Assembly (NCBI GenBank): GCA_030407315.1 | Contig: JALQPE010000465.1 | Span: 62,001-126,000, forward strand | DNA: 64,000 nt | From: Asparagopsis taxiformis | Lineage: Eukaryota > Rhodophyta > Florideophyceae > Bonnemaisoniales > Bonnemaisoniaceae | Direction of reading: 5' to 3' | In this document: positions 39,768-49,481 of the stretch, one piece after another | Numbering within the stretch: the stretch's first letter is position 1 | Layout: every line of letters begins with the position of its first letter | Made by a program: the position numbers and the translations under genes | The notes under the pieces: model-generated | Seen by the model: only the letters and a program-made list of their open reading frames with translations | Databases searched by the model: none | What the model was told of the DNA's origin: nothing

Positions 39768-40841
39768 ATGAAGCCGTCCAAGACAGCATTAATCCGTGGT
39801 GAATTCCACCATGACTTTCTCTCTCCCGACGGTAAGAAGCTCGCTCTCGCAACTATCGATCGACACGGAACCCACCTCTCGTTCCACAGGGTGAACGGGG
39901 GTAACATCGTCTCCCGATTTAGCACACGTGCTAAACCGCAAGTAAACGCACCCTTCGCTGGTCAGCTCTCCGGTAATGGCTCCATCTGGACCTTCGGTGA
40001 TCGTGACGGAAACATCAACTTTTGGAACACAAGTGATGGCAACCATCTACGCACTTGCGAAGCGTACGATGGCTCTGTGCAGGACCTAGACATCACTCCT
40101 GGTCTCGATTCCATTGCTTCCGTCGGGGCAATCCGTCGTCTTCCGCCGACTAAGGTAAACTTTTGGGACACAGAGCGCTGGCAACAGACGTGGGCATACC
40201 AAGTACAGAGACCGTACGAGATCTATTCTAACAAAATGACAACGAGGAGAAGAATTGCGCTCATTCATGCCTCTCGCGAACGAGGTCAGCATGAAATCCA
40301 ATGTTTGGACTATAGACAACGCGAACCAGCTTATGTTTTGGACTTGGCCAAGGACAACAGCTGTGGTATTCTTGGACAATCTACGTCGTTCATGAGAGAT
40401 TGTACCATTAATTCGTTCGACACTGACCGCGACGGATACATAATTGTGACAGTCAATTCAAAAAAGCTTAGTGTGTGGGAAGTGCGGCAGCAGAAGACTC
40501 TTGGCTCGATTAGGCTTTCGGAGGATCGAGAATGGAGAAATAATCCTGTTTCCTTGACTCCAGATGGAACCAGAGCCATGTATGGAAACTACACTTTTGA
40601 TCTTTTGGATCCAACGGAGCCTGGAATCATGATGAGATACACTCACAGTGATGATTCTCTGTCGTCACATATCTCTGCTGATGGTCTGCATGTATCCATT
40701 GTCAAGCCACGCGTCGTGAAGGTGTATAAATATGACGGTTCTGGGGCGAGCGAAGTTGATGAAGATGATTTGGGCCAGAGGCAGAGGCAGATCGGGATGA
40801 GAAGAAACGAAAGAAGGGTGACATTTGATGAGGGCATTTGA
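39768..40841 (+). CDS. Propeller-like paralogue A, unknown function
   Basis: 357 residues, related to the genes at 41808-42914 and 45025-46113. Blade-like units recur: HHDFLSPDGKKLALATI, FGDRDGNINFWNTSDG, LDSIASVGAIRRLPPTKVNFWDT, IIVTVNSKKLSVWEV, SLTPDGTRAMYGNYTFDL, SSHISADGLHVSIVKPRVVKVYKYD. These resemble degenerate WD40 repeats, so a seven-blade propeller is likely. A conserved FMRDCTI segment sits mid-protein. The C-terminus is basic. It is the most divergent of the three. No catalytic motif, signal peptide or membrane segment seen; function unknown. Confidence 0.78.
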   Translation: MKPSKTALIRGEFHHDFLSPDGKKLALATIDRHGTHLSFHRVNGGNIVSRFSTRAKPQVNAPFAGQLSGNGSIWTFGDRDGNINFWNTSDGNHLRTCEAYDGSVQDLDITPGLDSIASVGAIRRLPPTKVNFWDTERWQQTWAYQVQRPYEIYSNKMTTRRRIALIHASRERGQHEIQCLDYRQREPAYVLDLAKDNSCGILGQSTSFMRDCTINSFDTDRDGYIIVTVNSKKLSVWEVRQQKTLGSIRLSEDREWRNNPVSLTPDGTRAMYGNYTFDLLDPTEPGIMMRYTHSDDSLSSHISADGLHVSIVKPRVVKVYKYDGSGASEVDEDDLGQRQRQIGMRRNERRVTFDEGI

Positions 40842-41807
40842 ACGTGAGCGCTGAGCTGCTGAATGTCACTTGTCTGGCATTTATAAATCGAGATAGAGTA
40901 GAATATGACTAATTAAAATATATAGCTGTGATTTATTACTGAGAACGATTCTGGATGATAAGATATACTAAATGACATGTGTTTGAGAAGCGGCCCATGA
41001 TACCGCCAGAATCGGTTGGTAACAAGGTAGAAAAGGGTACGCATGGGTGGTCCAAGTAGTTGGAAAGGCAAGCGAGATGAGACTGGAGGCGGGTCACCTG
41101 AAGTCAATTTGTGGATGTCCAAATAATGAGCCCAGATCCTCTTGCACAGATACAAACCTTCCTTAACGTCGAACAGTGAATAGATGGAAACACGGGCCAC
41201 GGCTGGAAGGCTGTATATTAATCGGGGCGTATCTGTCATGTGCACTTATCAAAAACAATGTTTCATAAAGTATCACTAGTTTAGTAGTTCTTTACTATGA
41301 CACGAAACGGAAGTGGAACTTCGGAACCATTCTTCCTTCCATGGATTGTCGACTCTCTTGAGGCAGTATCATAACACTCGCTGTGCCAAAATGCGGCAGC
41401 AAAGACAGATTACCACAGCAGCATGTCGCTCCCCTCCAGCGCTCTCGTGATAGGAATGATGTAACATTCGGCTCCTGATACTGTATCGTGATGGGCACTG
41501 CTACGTTGAAAAGCGATACTTTCAGAATATCGCCTCTGATGGAGGTACATTGTAGGTCAATATGGGGCTAATTCCATCCATGGCGCGTGATTCCAAAGTT
41601 TTGCGTCGTACCTCCTCACGTCGTTTCTAAGTGATTGGATTTCTGTACTTGGGGAACCCTTGGTCCCCTTGATAGCCTCCCAGGGTGATGTATTGTGCCA
41701 AATTTCAACTCAAGTTATACAGTATTTTATTCTTTACATCGTCACCCAGAATTATTGTCAGGAATATATCGAAGTTATGTTAGAATCATGTACTACTCGA
41801 AACCATT
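40842..41807. other. Convergent intergenic region between paralogues A and B
   Basis: About 970 bases. A short stretch at 40935-40955 containing ACTGAGAACGATTCT recurs, slightly changed, downstream of paralogue C (46196-46211), suggesting duplicated 3' flanks. No gene recognised. Confidence 0.4.
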
Positions 41808-42914
41808 CTACATTCCTCTACTTCTGGTTCCAGTGTTACGAGCAAATCTCACTTTCTTTTCAGAACGGAAGGTGCCTTCCTCAAACTTGATCGCCGACCC
41901 TGGCGGTCCATAATCCTTCTTTGTATCAACTCTACAAGCCCTAGAACCATCGTACTTGTACACCCTCACGACGTCCGGCGTGACCATAGAAGCATATTGG
42001 CCATCAGCAGAAATATGTGACGATAGAGATTCCCTGCATTTACGGAATTCCTTCATGATCTCAGGCCCTTGAGGTTTCGAGATATCAAACATACAATTGC
42101 CATACATGGCCCTCTTACCATCCGGCGTTATGGAGACTCGGAGATTTTTTCCTTCCAGATGCTCCAGAAGGGAAATCGAGCCGATAGTCCTCCGGTTCCG
42201 AACGTCCCAAACACTCAATTCCTTCGCGTTAGTCGTCACGATTATGCGCCCGTCCCGACTCACGTCGAACGAGTGAATGGTACAATCCCTCATGAATGAA
42301 AAAGTCTGGCTGAAAAAATTGCGCCTCTTGTCCTTGGCCAAGTCCAAAGTAAAGGCCGGTTCAGGTTTCCTGAAATCCAAACATCGGATTTCGTGGTGGC
42401 CATGTTGTTTAGAAACTAGAATATGTGTCTTGTTTCCGCTTCCTTTCATTTGGCTTGAGTGAATCTCATATCCTTCATCGACTTCATACCTCCATGAAAA
42501 CTTCCACTTCTGTGTATCAAAAAGCTGTACTGCAATCGGTGGGGAGCCTCGGCGGCTACCGACGGCACAAATAGCATCAACACTAGGTGTAATCGAAAGG
42601 TCTTGAACGGACCCTTCGTAAGCTTTCTCTGTATGCCGATAGGTGGCTTTCCGGGCGTCCCAAAACTGTACGTTTCCGGCGTTGTCACCAAATGTCCAGA
42701 GAGTGCCGTCACCGGAGAGCTTGCCAGCGAACGGCGCGTTGATCTTTGGTTTCGCCTCCGTGCTGAAATCGGAAACGTATGTTCCTCCGTTCGTATCGTA
42801 GAAGTAAAAGTTGGTTCTGTCCCTGTGGAGTTTGGCCAACCCAAGTATTTTACCATCGGGTGAGAGAAAGTCGTGATGATAGTTTGCTCTGATCGTTGCA
42901 ATCTCGCGCGGCAT
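41808..42914 (-). CDS. Propeller-like paralogue B, unknown function
   Basis: 368 residues, in the opposite orientation to A and C. Same blade series as A. From YEGSVQDLSITP (about residue 98) to VRVYKYDGS (about 325) it is nearly identical to paralogue C, in places over 100+ nucleotides without a difference, while the first ~95 residues differ at about half of positions. The C-terminal ~35 residues also differ. Start chosen at MPREIATIRANYHH, which aligns with the starts of A and C. Confidence 0.82.
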   Translation of the reverse strand: MPREIATIRANYHHDFLSPDGKILGLAKLHRDRTNFYFYDTNGGTYVSDFSTEAKPKINAPFAGKLSGDGTLWTFGDNAGNVQFWDARKATYRHTEKAYEGSVQDLSITPSVDAICAVGSRRGSPPIAVQLFDTQKWKFSWRYEVDEGYEIHSSQMKGSGNKTHILVSKQHGHHEIRCLDFRKPEPAFTLDLAKDKRRNFFSQTFSFMRDCTIHSFDVSRDGRIIVTTNAKELSVWDVRNRRTIGSISLLEHLEGKNLRVSITPDGKRAMYGNCMFDISKPQGPEIMKEFRKCRESLSSHISADGQYASMVTPDVVRVYKYDGSRACRVDTKKDYGPPGSAIKFEEGTFRSEKKVRFARNTGTRSRGM

Positions 42915-45024
42915 GGTGAAGTCGAACGAGTGTTAATTGCGTCCTGGGAGAAGAGTGCAGATACATTGTGGGCTGGTGTGAGATGGAAGGAGTTAAGTAG
43001 AACAAAGTGTTGGAATAATGGTAGAAGTGTGTGTGCCAGAAAGAGAGGTGCCATACAAGCACCAACTCAGCATTGAAATTCTGATGCGTAATCCACAGAT
43101 TGGGTGCATTGCTGAATAGTATTGCACGCTACTTGTGGGCATTGCAAGAAGATGTGACGTGGGACAAATGAAAATACTTAAGTAATGTTTGAAACGCCTA
43201 TCACGTGGAGTGCTACACGTGTAGTAGATTTTTTATTGAATCAAATAACCGATGCTCGAGAAATAAAAACGCGTGTGTACGCGTTACACCGACAGAAATG
43301 CCATTACGTGGTAAGGCTGTTGCGGGACTGCGAGGAACGGGACGAAATAATTGCAAATCGTTTTTTGTTCCACCTTAACTATTCCTAATTTAGGTTATAC
43401 AAAATCGATAACACAAGCGGATTCTCTGATCGGACTCACAGTCCTGGAATGGAGTCTCATATTGGAGGACAAATTGATATCGAAAATATGTCTTGTATGT
43501 CGGGTCCCGTTAATTTGTTGGCAGCAACACATTTATCAAACTCCCAGCAATGAAAATTTGTGTGAGTAGCGTAGCGTCACGTGTCACGAGAAAAGAAGCC
43601 CGAACGCCGTACAGACGGTCATCCACCTTCAAGGTGGTGTTAGCGCAATTTTGGTTGACAAGCATGGACATTTATGAGCCCATAACGAGCGCACATCGAA
43701 GAAAAAAATGCTTCTTTCCGAGGAACGCTCATCTTAAGGTATGTGAGAAAAGCAGATGTTCTGATATCTCTTTACTTGGTTGTCGGTTATTTGGTGTTCA
43801 CCTACGCATTGAAACTGTGTTGCCACGGTCAAATGGTGATGCATTGCAGTGAGCAGTGAAGGTGATGTTGAAGAGTGTGTACATCAAAATCACTGGTTGG
43901 AAAACAGCGCATGGCTGGGGCCGGGGCCATCTCAGACGACGAGCGTGCAGATGGCCCATCTGCCCACTTGTTAAATCATTCAAATTTATATATGACATAT
44001 TTTCGCCTAGAATTGCTCATATAGCTCAACGAATCCGTTATATCATCAGTCAGTTTTCTTTTCCGCGGTGATCGCTAATCTAAATGATGCGGCGAGCTAA
44101 ACTAACGATACATCTTGTATGAGATCAGCGATACTGACTACTTCACTTACGTCATTGAATGGTGAGATACGTGCTAAGCGGTGCATTTGAGCCTGAGCTA
44201 GAGAGTGGATACAGTGCAGACTCTTGAGGTTACCCCACTCCGTTGGGGTATCGTAGTAATTGCTGTGCACTAGCCAATACTTATGTCAGCATCATTTTCA
44301 GAGAATAGGATCCTAAATCCGAATACTGTACTTTTTCAACGTTGTGGAACAGTGAAGGGTATTTAGCACAGTTTCAAAGTAAATGGCGTTATTATGGGGC
44401 GAAGAGTAGCCTGCTAGTTGTCGTTCGTTTTCTTAGACTCGTGAGATTAATATGCGATTGAATGTGTTAAGGCACGAGAGGTCTATATGCGTGCCTTCAC
44501 TGCTGCACGACTACAATGGCCGCTGTTGGCCAAAAAATGTTCCGCTCTTCCAAGCCCAATTCTATGAATGTTTGCCACAGATGGAGCTCTAGGCAGCATG
44601 CCTGTTTTGTTGCGTGTTTATAATCGCCCAGTATCGTCCAATTAAATTAAATTCCGCTGTGAAAAAGTGCTAGACGTGTAGCATCCGGGGCATAGTTGGT
44701 GTACAGCAATGAACAACCGAGCGTTTTCAACTCTCCATACCCTCAGTTCACGTCATGTCACTACGTACGTTTCATAGCAGCCACATTTAGCCCTATGCCT
44801 GGGACCTGGCAAGCTGCCAACAATTAACCCATCTCTCTCTCATATGAATCCACTCTATGATAAACTCATTTATTGCTGAGCTGGTGCTCTGTAGGCACAT
44901 TGTTTTCAAGCTTGAATATTTCATCAACTTGTTGGCGATCCTCGCTCTATTTAAGACATCCACTTTGATTCTCTCCTCTCTTCTCGCTCTGTTATTCTTC
45001 TCCAATCGCGCCTCCAGCTCCACG
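42915..45024. other. Divergent spacer between paralogues B and C
   Basis: About 2.1 kb with no recognised gene. It holds a TATTTAAG element at 44948-44955, 70 bases before the gene C ATG, and a small perfect hairpin at 44232-44251 (TACCCCA / TGGGGTA). Short open frames appear random. Confidence 0.4.
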
Positions 45025-46113
45025 ATGAGTCCAGTCAAGACTGCAAGAATCAGCGGTGAGTACCACTATGGCTTTCTCTCACCCGACGGGACGAAACTCG
45101 GGCTAGCCAAAGTTAACAGGGACAAAACCAGCCTTTGGTTCCACGAAGCGGATGGCGGAAAAACTGTAGCCCATTTTAGCACGAAAGCCAAACCAAAGCG
45201 GGACGCGCCCTTCGCTGTGGATTTCTCCTCATATGGGCACTTTTTTACGCTTGGTGACCGTGACGGAAATATTGAGCTATGGGATGCCCGAGAAGGCAAG
45301 CATCTATGCAGAGAGAGAGTTTACGAGGGGTCCGTTCAAGACCTTTCCATTACACCTAATGTTGATGCAATTTGCACCGTCGGTAGCCGCCGAGGCTCCC
45401 CACCGACTGTGGTTAAGCTTTTTGATACACAGAAATGGAAGTCTTCATGGAAGTATGGAATTGACAAAGAATATGAGATTCACTCGAACCAAATGAAAGG
45501 AAATAGAAAGATGACACATATTCTGGTTTCTAAACAACATGGCCACCACGAAATCCGATGTTTGGATTTCAGGAAACCTGAACCGGCCTTTACTTTGGAC
45601 TTGGCCAAGGACAAGAGGCGCAATTTTTTCAGCCAGACTTTTTCATTCATGAGGGATTGTACCATTCACTCGTTCGACGTGAGTCGGAACGGGCGCATAA
45701 TTGTGACTACTAACGCAAAGGAATTGAGTGTTTGGGACGTCCCGAACCAGAGGACTATCGGCTCGATTTCACTTCCGGAGCATCTGGAAGGAAAAAATCT
45801 CCGAGTCTCCATAACGCCGGATGGTAAGAGGGCCATGTATGGCAATTGTATGTTTGATATTTCGAAACCTCGAGAGCCTGAGATCATAATGGAATTCCGT
45901 AAATGCAGGAAATCCCTATCGTCACATATTTCTGCTGATGGCCAATATGCTTCTATGGTCACGCCGGACGTCGTGAGGGTGTACAAGTACGATGGTTCTG
46001 GGGCTTGTGGAGTTGATAGACAGAGGGATTATGGGCCAAAAAAGCCGGCTCTCAATATTACATCAGACCTGTTTCGAAATGAGAAAGTGGTGAGATTTGC
46101 TGACAATGTGTAA
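45025..46113 (+). CDS. Propeller-like paralogue C, unknown function
   Basis: 362 residues from the ATG at 45025, which aligns with the A and B starts. An ATG at 44857 would add 56 hydrophobic residues and place the TATTTAAG promoter element inside the coding region, so I reject it. Shares blades and the FMRDCTIHSFDVSR segment with B. Head and tail differ from B. Lies immediately upstream of the piggyBac element, whose left end starts 545 bases downstream. Confidence 0.8.
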   Translation: MSPVKTARISGEYHYGFLSPDGTKLGLAKVNRDKTSLWFHEADGGKTVAHFSTKAKPKRDAPFAVDFSSYGHFFTLGDRDGNIELWDAREGKHLCRERVYEGSVQDLSITPNVDAICTVGSRRGSPPTVVKLFDTQKWKSSWKYGIDKEYEIHSNQMKGNRKMTHILVSKQHGHHEIRCLDFRKPEPAFTLDLAKDKRRNFFSQTFSFMRDCTIHSFDVSRNGRIIVTTNAKELSVWDVPNQRTIGSISLPEHLEGKNLRVSITPDGKRAMYGNCMFDISKPREPEIIMEFRKCRKSLSSHISADGQYASMVTPDVVRVYKYDGSGACGVDRQRDYGPKKPALNITSDLFRNEKVVRFADNV

Positions 46114-46658
46114 GGTGAAGGAGCTTGCTTCAGAGTCGAATTCGTCGAGAATTTGTATAGCCGGTAGTTGAACAGGAAATGAAAAACATATACGTGACTG
46201 AGAACAATTCTAAATCATGACATAAACACTAATATAACTTGTCTTTGAAATACAGCACATTGTACCGTTGGAGCTCGTGGAGTCGGTGTCGAGTCCAGCG
46301 ATCTATTGTCTGGAAACGAAAACTCTCTACGGCTCAAGATATTGACGAGAAGGGTCAAGGAACCCACACAGATTAATAGTCTTAGTACTATCTGATCTTC
46401 CTTTACAAGACGGCCAGTAGAACACAGTTGACCCGTTTTTGGCCATATCAACAAACTTAAAAACGAATATGGCTTTTAGAACGAAAGATAATGGAGGAAC
46501 CTTCAATCGCAACTTTACCCTACGAATACTTCGGGGTTGCCAGCCCCCACAATTTTCATGGTACACCTGTACAGTATGATACAGATCTAGACTCTAGACC
46601 ACGTCCGAATCACTCGGATATTGGGGGAATTTGGCAATAGCCACATGACTACTTTGTG
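46114..46658. other. Spacer between paralogue C and piggyBac element
   Basis: 3' flank of gene C; no gene recognised. Marks the border between the gene block and the repeat-rich remainder. Confidence 0.35.
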
Positions 46659-46676
46659 ACTAGTGTCTATCGGACA
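46659..46676 (+). repeat. Left terminal inverted repeat of piggyBac element
   Basis: Reads ACTAGTGTCTATCGGACA and is the exact reverse complement of 49464-49481. If CTAG is the target duplication, the repeat proper starts TGTCTATC. Confidence 0.85.
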
Positions 46677-46679
46677 AGT

Positions 46680-46695
46680 GGCCTCATATGAGGCC
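46680..46695. repeat. Subterminal 16 bp palindrome, left end
   Basis: GGCCTCATATGAGGCC, perfectly self-complementary, immediately inside the left repeat. Its 12 bp core recurs twice inside the right end; possible transposase binding site (inference). Confidence 0.7.
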
Positions 46696-46776
46696 ACTTT
46701 TTACCACTGTAGTTTAAATTGAAAAAATAAACGAATAGCTCCAATTTTACCACTAGAAGACTCGCCGGCGAGATTA

Positions 46777-48966
46777 ATGATATCGCAGGGCAGAGTGAAT
46801 GCTGAAATTTTAATCCTTCCATCAGCAAACTACGTCAACTCAATCTCGATCCTGAAATCACAAAAAATGGTGAAACCAGTTGATTGTCGCCAAGTTGTCG
46901 GAAACAGGGTTCTCGCCCCTGCCAGACAACTGACATCTCTCTCCAAATGTCGCAGGATGTATGGCGCCGGATGGAAGACAAAAATGATATCCGGAACTGT
47001 CATTCGAGTCATTAAGGAGAGAGGCAACAAGCGAATGATGACATCTATCGAGGCTGAGTGGGAGCTGGCCGATGGTAACAAGGTGACATCCCTGCGTCTC
47101 TGCAGTGTGAAGGCACCTGCAGGTGATGAAGAAGACCGTGTGACCGAAGGAGGAGATCAAGCTCAAGACACCGGGAGTGACGGGAATGAGGCCGAAAAAT
47201 CAGATGCAGTCACGCCGCAAGAGCGTGACTTGAGTACGAGTGTTAATACTCAGCCATGTGACACTGGGTCAACCGGTGAGCCGGTTGTCATATGCAATGA
47301 AGTGGAATGGATTGTATCTGATGTATCTATGCAAATGAATGGTTGGCGCCCCAATCGGTCGTGGAGGGTGATTGGGCCATTGGATGAGATAATATCTGAG
47401 GGGCACGGTCCATCAGATATGACACCATATGACTATTTCCAGTGGATGTTCCCGATGGGATTTTTAAGTACTATCGTGTCATACTCCAATTACGAGCTGG
47501 AAAAGCGGAATCTCAAATCTACCTCGCTGGGAGAGATTTTGAAGTATTTTGGAGTCATTGTACTCATGTCACGATTTGAGTTCAGTGGTAGGCGCTCTCT
47601 CTGGAGTAGTCAATCCGGGACTAAATACATCCCCACACCAATGCTCGGGCACATCATGTCACGCAAACGGTTTGAAGAGCTGAGGCAATACGTGACATAC
47701 TCGAAGGTTCGTGACGAAACTGACCGGTGGGGCGTCATATCTGAGTTTATCACCGCCATCAATGACCACAGAAGCTCTCAGGTATTCCCTTCAGATTCTA
47801 TATGTGTGGATGAGAGTATGTCAAGGTGGTATGGTCTGGGAGGTGACTGGATCGACATCGGACTCCCACATTACGTCGCGATGGACCGTAAGCCTGAGAA
47901 TGGATGTGAGCTGAAAACTGCATCATGTGACAATAGTGGCATCATTCTCAGGATGGATGTTGTGATGTCAGCTGAGGAGACACGTGGAAAAGCATTCGAG
48001 TCCGAAACGACGCATGGTGCTGCCGTCACATTAAGGCTCGTCGAACCATGGTTTTATACTCATCGCCTCGTGTGTGCCGATTCATACATTTCCTCTGTTG
48101 AAACGGCAGAAATACTCTTCAAGCTTGGGCTACGTTTCACTGGTGTCGTCAAGAAAGCTACCAAGGGATACCCGCTCCAGCATTTGTCCCACTTGGAAGT
48201 CACTGGAAAGGGTGAACACGTGTCTATGGTTGCTAAAGATAGAGATAGTCCGGATCTGATGGCAGTGATGTGGATCGACCGTGACAGAAGGTACTTTATT
48301 AGTACAGCCGGTACTACTCAGCCTGGGACGCCAATATTCCGAGAGCGTTATCGAAGCAGGAATGGCAGGACATGGAAGGAGGAAATTGACATTCAGATCC
48401 CGCAAGTATGTGAAACATATTATGCGACGTGTTCGCAGGTGGACCGTCACAACCGATGTCGCCAAGATGACCTTATGCTGGAGAAGAAATTTGAGGTCAA
48501 AGAATGGTCGGCACGTGTCAACACGTCACTTCTGGCCATATGCGTCGTGGATGCATGGAAGCTGTACTGTGGAGCCATGCATAACAGGGGTAGGATGACA
48601 CCTCATCAGTTCTATACCCAATTGGCTGAAGGATTGATTGACAACTCCATGGATGCAATTGGATTACGTCAGCGACAATCAGATGCACCTGATGTGGAAG
48701 AGATGGAGAGCGGTAGTGGCATTGGAACTCATTTGACGCCGACTACTCGCACTCGCAGGACTTCCAATGGTAGGGATAGCAATGCTATCTATCAAGGTCG
48801 TTGCGATATTTGCATGGGAACGAAGAAGTCGAAGTTCGTATGCTCCACTTGCAAACGACTATACCGAAAGGATGTTTTTATCTGTCACCATCACACAGGT
48901 CGTGATTGCTTTAAAAAGCATGTCGAGATGTGTCACGATCTTTCCTACGAAGGTCCTTTTTACTAA
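46777..48966 (+). CDS. PiggyBac transposase (DDE_Tnp_1_7)
   Basis: 729 residues. The catalytic RNase H-like core has Asp345 in CVDESMSRWYG, Asp435 in VCADSYISSVETAEIL, and Asp501/503 in WIDRDRRYFISTA. The surrounding HYVAMDRKPENGCELKTAS, GVVKKATKGYP and CSQVDRHNRCRQD are in the positions expected for piggyBac proteins. The C-terminal ~45 residues are a Cys/His-rich zinc module (CDIC, CSTC, HHH, C, H) as in other piggyBac transposases. The N-terminal ~150 residues include an acidic disordered linker and a small basic domain. A second ATG at 46867 (residue 31) is an alternative start. No stop or frameshift; probably functional. Confidence 0.93.
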   Translation: MISQGRVNAEILILPSANYVNSISILKSQKMVKPVDCRQVVGNRVLAPARQLTSLSKCRRMYGAGWKTKMISGTVIRVIKERGNKRMMTSIEAEWELADGNKVTSLRLCSVKAPAGDEEDRVTEGGDQAQDTGSDGNEAEKSDAVTPQERDLSTSVNTQPCDTGSTGEPVVICNEVEWIVSDVSMQMNGWRPNRSWRVIGPLDEIISEGHGPSDMTPYDYFQWMFPMGFLSTIVSYSNYELEKRNLKSTSLGEILKYFGVIVLMSRFEFSGRRSLWSSQSGTKYIPTPMLGHIMSRKRFEELRQYVTYSKVRDETDRWGVISEFITAINDHRSSQVFPSDSICVDESMSRWYGLGGDWIDIGLPHYVAMDRKPENGCELKTASCDNSGIILRMDVVMSAEETRGKAFESETTHGAAVTLRLVEPWFYTHRLVCADSYISSVETAEILFKLGLRFTGVVKKATKGYPLQHLSHLEVTGKGEHVSMVAKDRDSPDLMAVMWIDRDRRYFISTAGTTQPGTPIFRERYRSRNGRTWKEEIDIQIPQVCETYYATCSQVDRHNRCRQDDLMLEKKFEVKEWSARVNTSLLAICVVDAWKLYCGAMHNRGRMTPHQFYTQLAEGLIDNSMDAIGLRQRQSDAPDVEEMESGSGIGTHLTPTTRTRRTSNGRDSNAIYQGRCDICMGTKKSKFVCSTCKRLYRKDVFICHHHTGRDCFKKHVEMCHDLSYEGPFY

Positions 48967-49226
48967 GTATGCTCTCTCTATGGGTGCTTTAAACGTCCTT
49001 TAGTCACGCATTGATATCCAAAATAGAAAAATGAGATACTACTTTAGCCCCCTCCGATTCTGACTGGCGTTCTCGACTTGCTCAGTAAACTTCTGCTTAT
49101 GGCGGAATTCCCCTTTATGAAATGTCACCTTATACTGTCTCATGTTCAAGTGGGCGCGTAAGCATCCTAAACCAGAAGTTGCAACTAAGAATCGGCGAGT
49201 TCTCCGAAGAGAATTTTCGAGCTGCC

Positions 49227-49300
49227 CAAGCAACTCAGCGAGGAGTCGAACCTCCGCCCTCTGGCTTTCCCGAGAGGTGCCAACCATTCAGCCATGTGAG
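49227..49300 (-). other. tRNA-like segment with A and B boxes (tRNA-Ser-like pseudogene?)
   Basis: On the minus strand TGGCTGAATGG matches a Pol III A box, and about 40 bases on GGTTCGACTCC matches the B box exactly. A CCTCT/AGAGG pair sits where an anticodon stem would be, but its loop is too long and contains GGGAAAG. The acceptor strands do not pair well and there is no long variable arm, so a working tRNA is unlikely. It lies inside the piggyBac right end. Confidence 0.4.
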
Positions 49301-49420
49301 GACATGTGTCCGAAAGGCAAGCAATGCTTTATACAATGCAATGCTTGCGTTAGAAGTTTTATAAAAGCGATATAAAGAGGGAATGCTAAATTCTAATAAT
49401 TTCTAGTAGATTTTTTTCAG

Positions 49421-49454
49421 CCTCATATGAGGCCAGGGTTGACCTCATATGAGG
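49421..49454. repeat. Two CCTCATATGAGG palindromes, right end of piggyBac element
   Basis: Copies at 49421-49432 and 49443-49454, the same core as at 46682-46693, just inside the right terminal repeat. Confidence 0.7.
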
Positions 49455-49463
49455 AAATTTTAA

Positions 49464-49481
49464 TGTCCGATAGACACTAGT
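49464..49481 (-). repeat. Right terminal inverted repeat of piggyBac element
   Basis: Exact reverse complement of 46659-46676. Confidence 0.85.

Larger units (their letters stand above)
46659..49481 (+). mobile_element. Complete piggyBac-type DNA transposon
   Basis: A 2.8 kb element with perfect 18 bp terminal inverted repeats, ACTAGTGTCTATCGGACA, at each end, one intact transposase gene and subterminal palindromes (CCTCATATGAGG: one left, two right). Perfect ends and an uninterrupted transposase suggest recent activity. The outermost CTAG or ACTAGT is palindromic, so it may be the target duplication. The canonical piggyBac TTAA is absent at both ends. Confidence 0.82.

Noticed and set aside
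44857..45024. Upstream in-frame extension of propeller gene C
   Set aside because: Not shared with A or B, hydrophobic, and it overlaps the likely promoter element.
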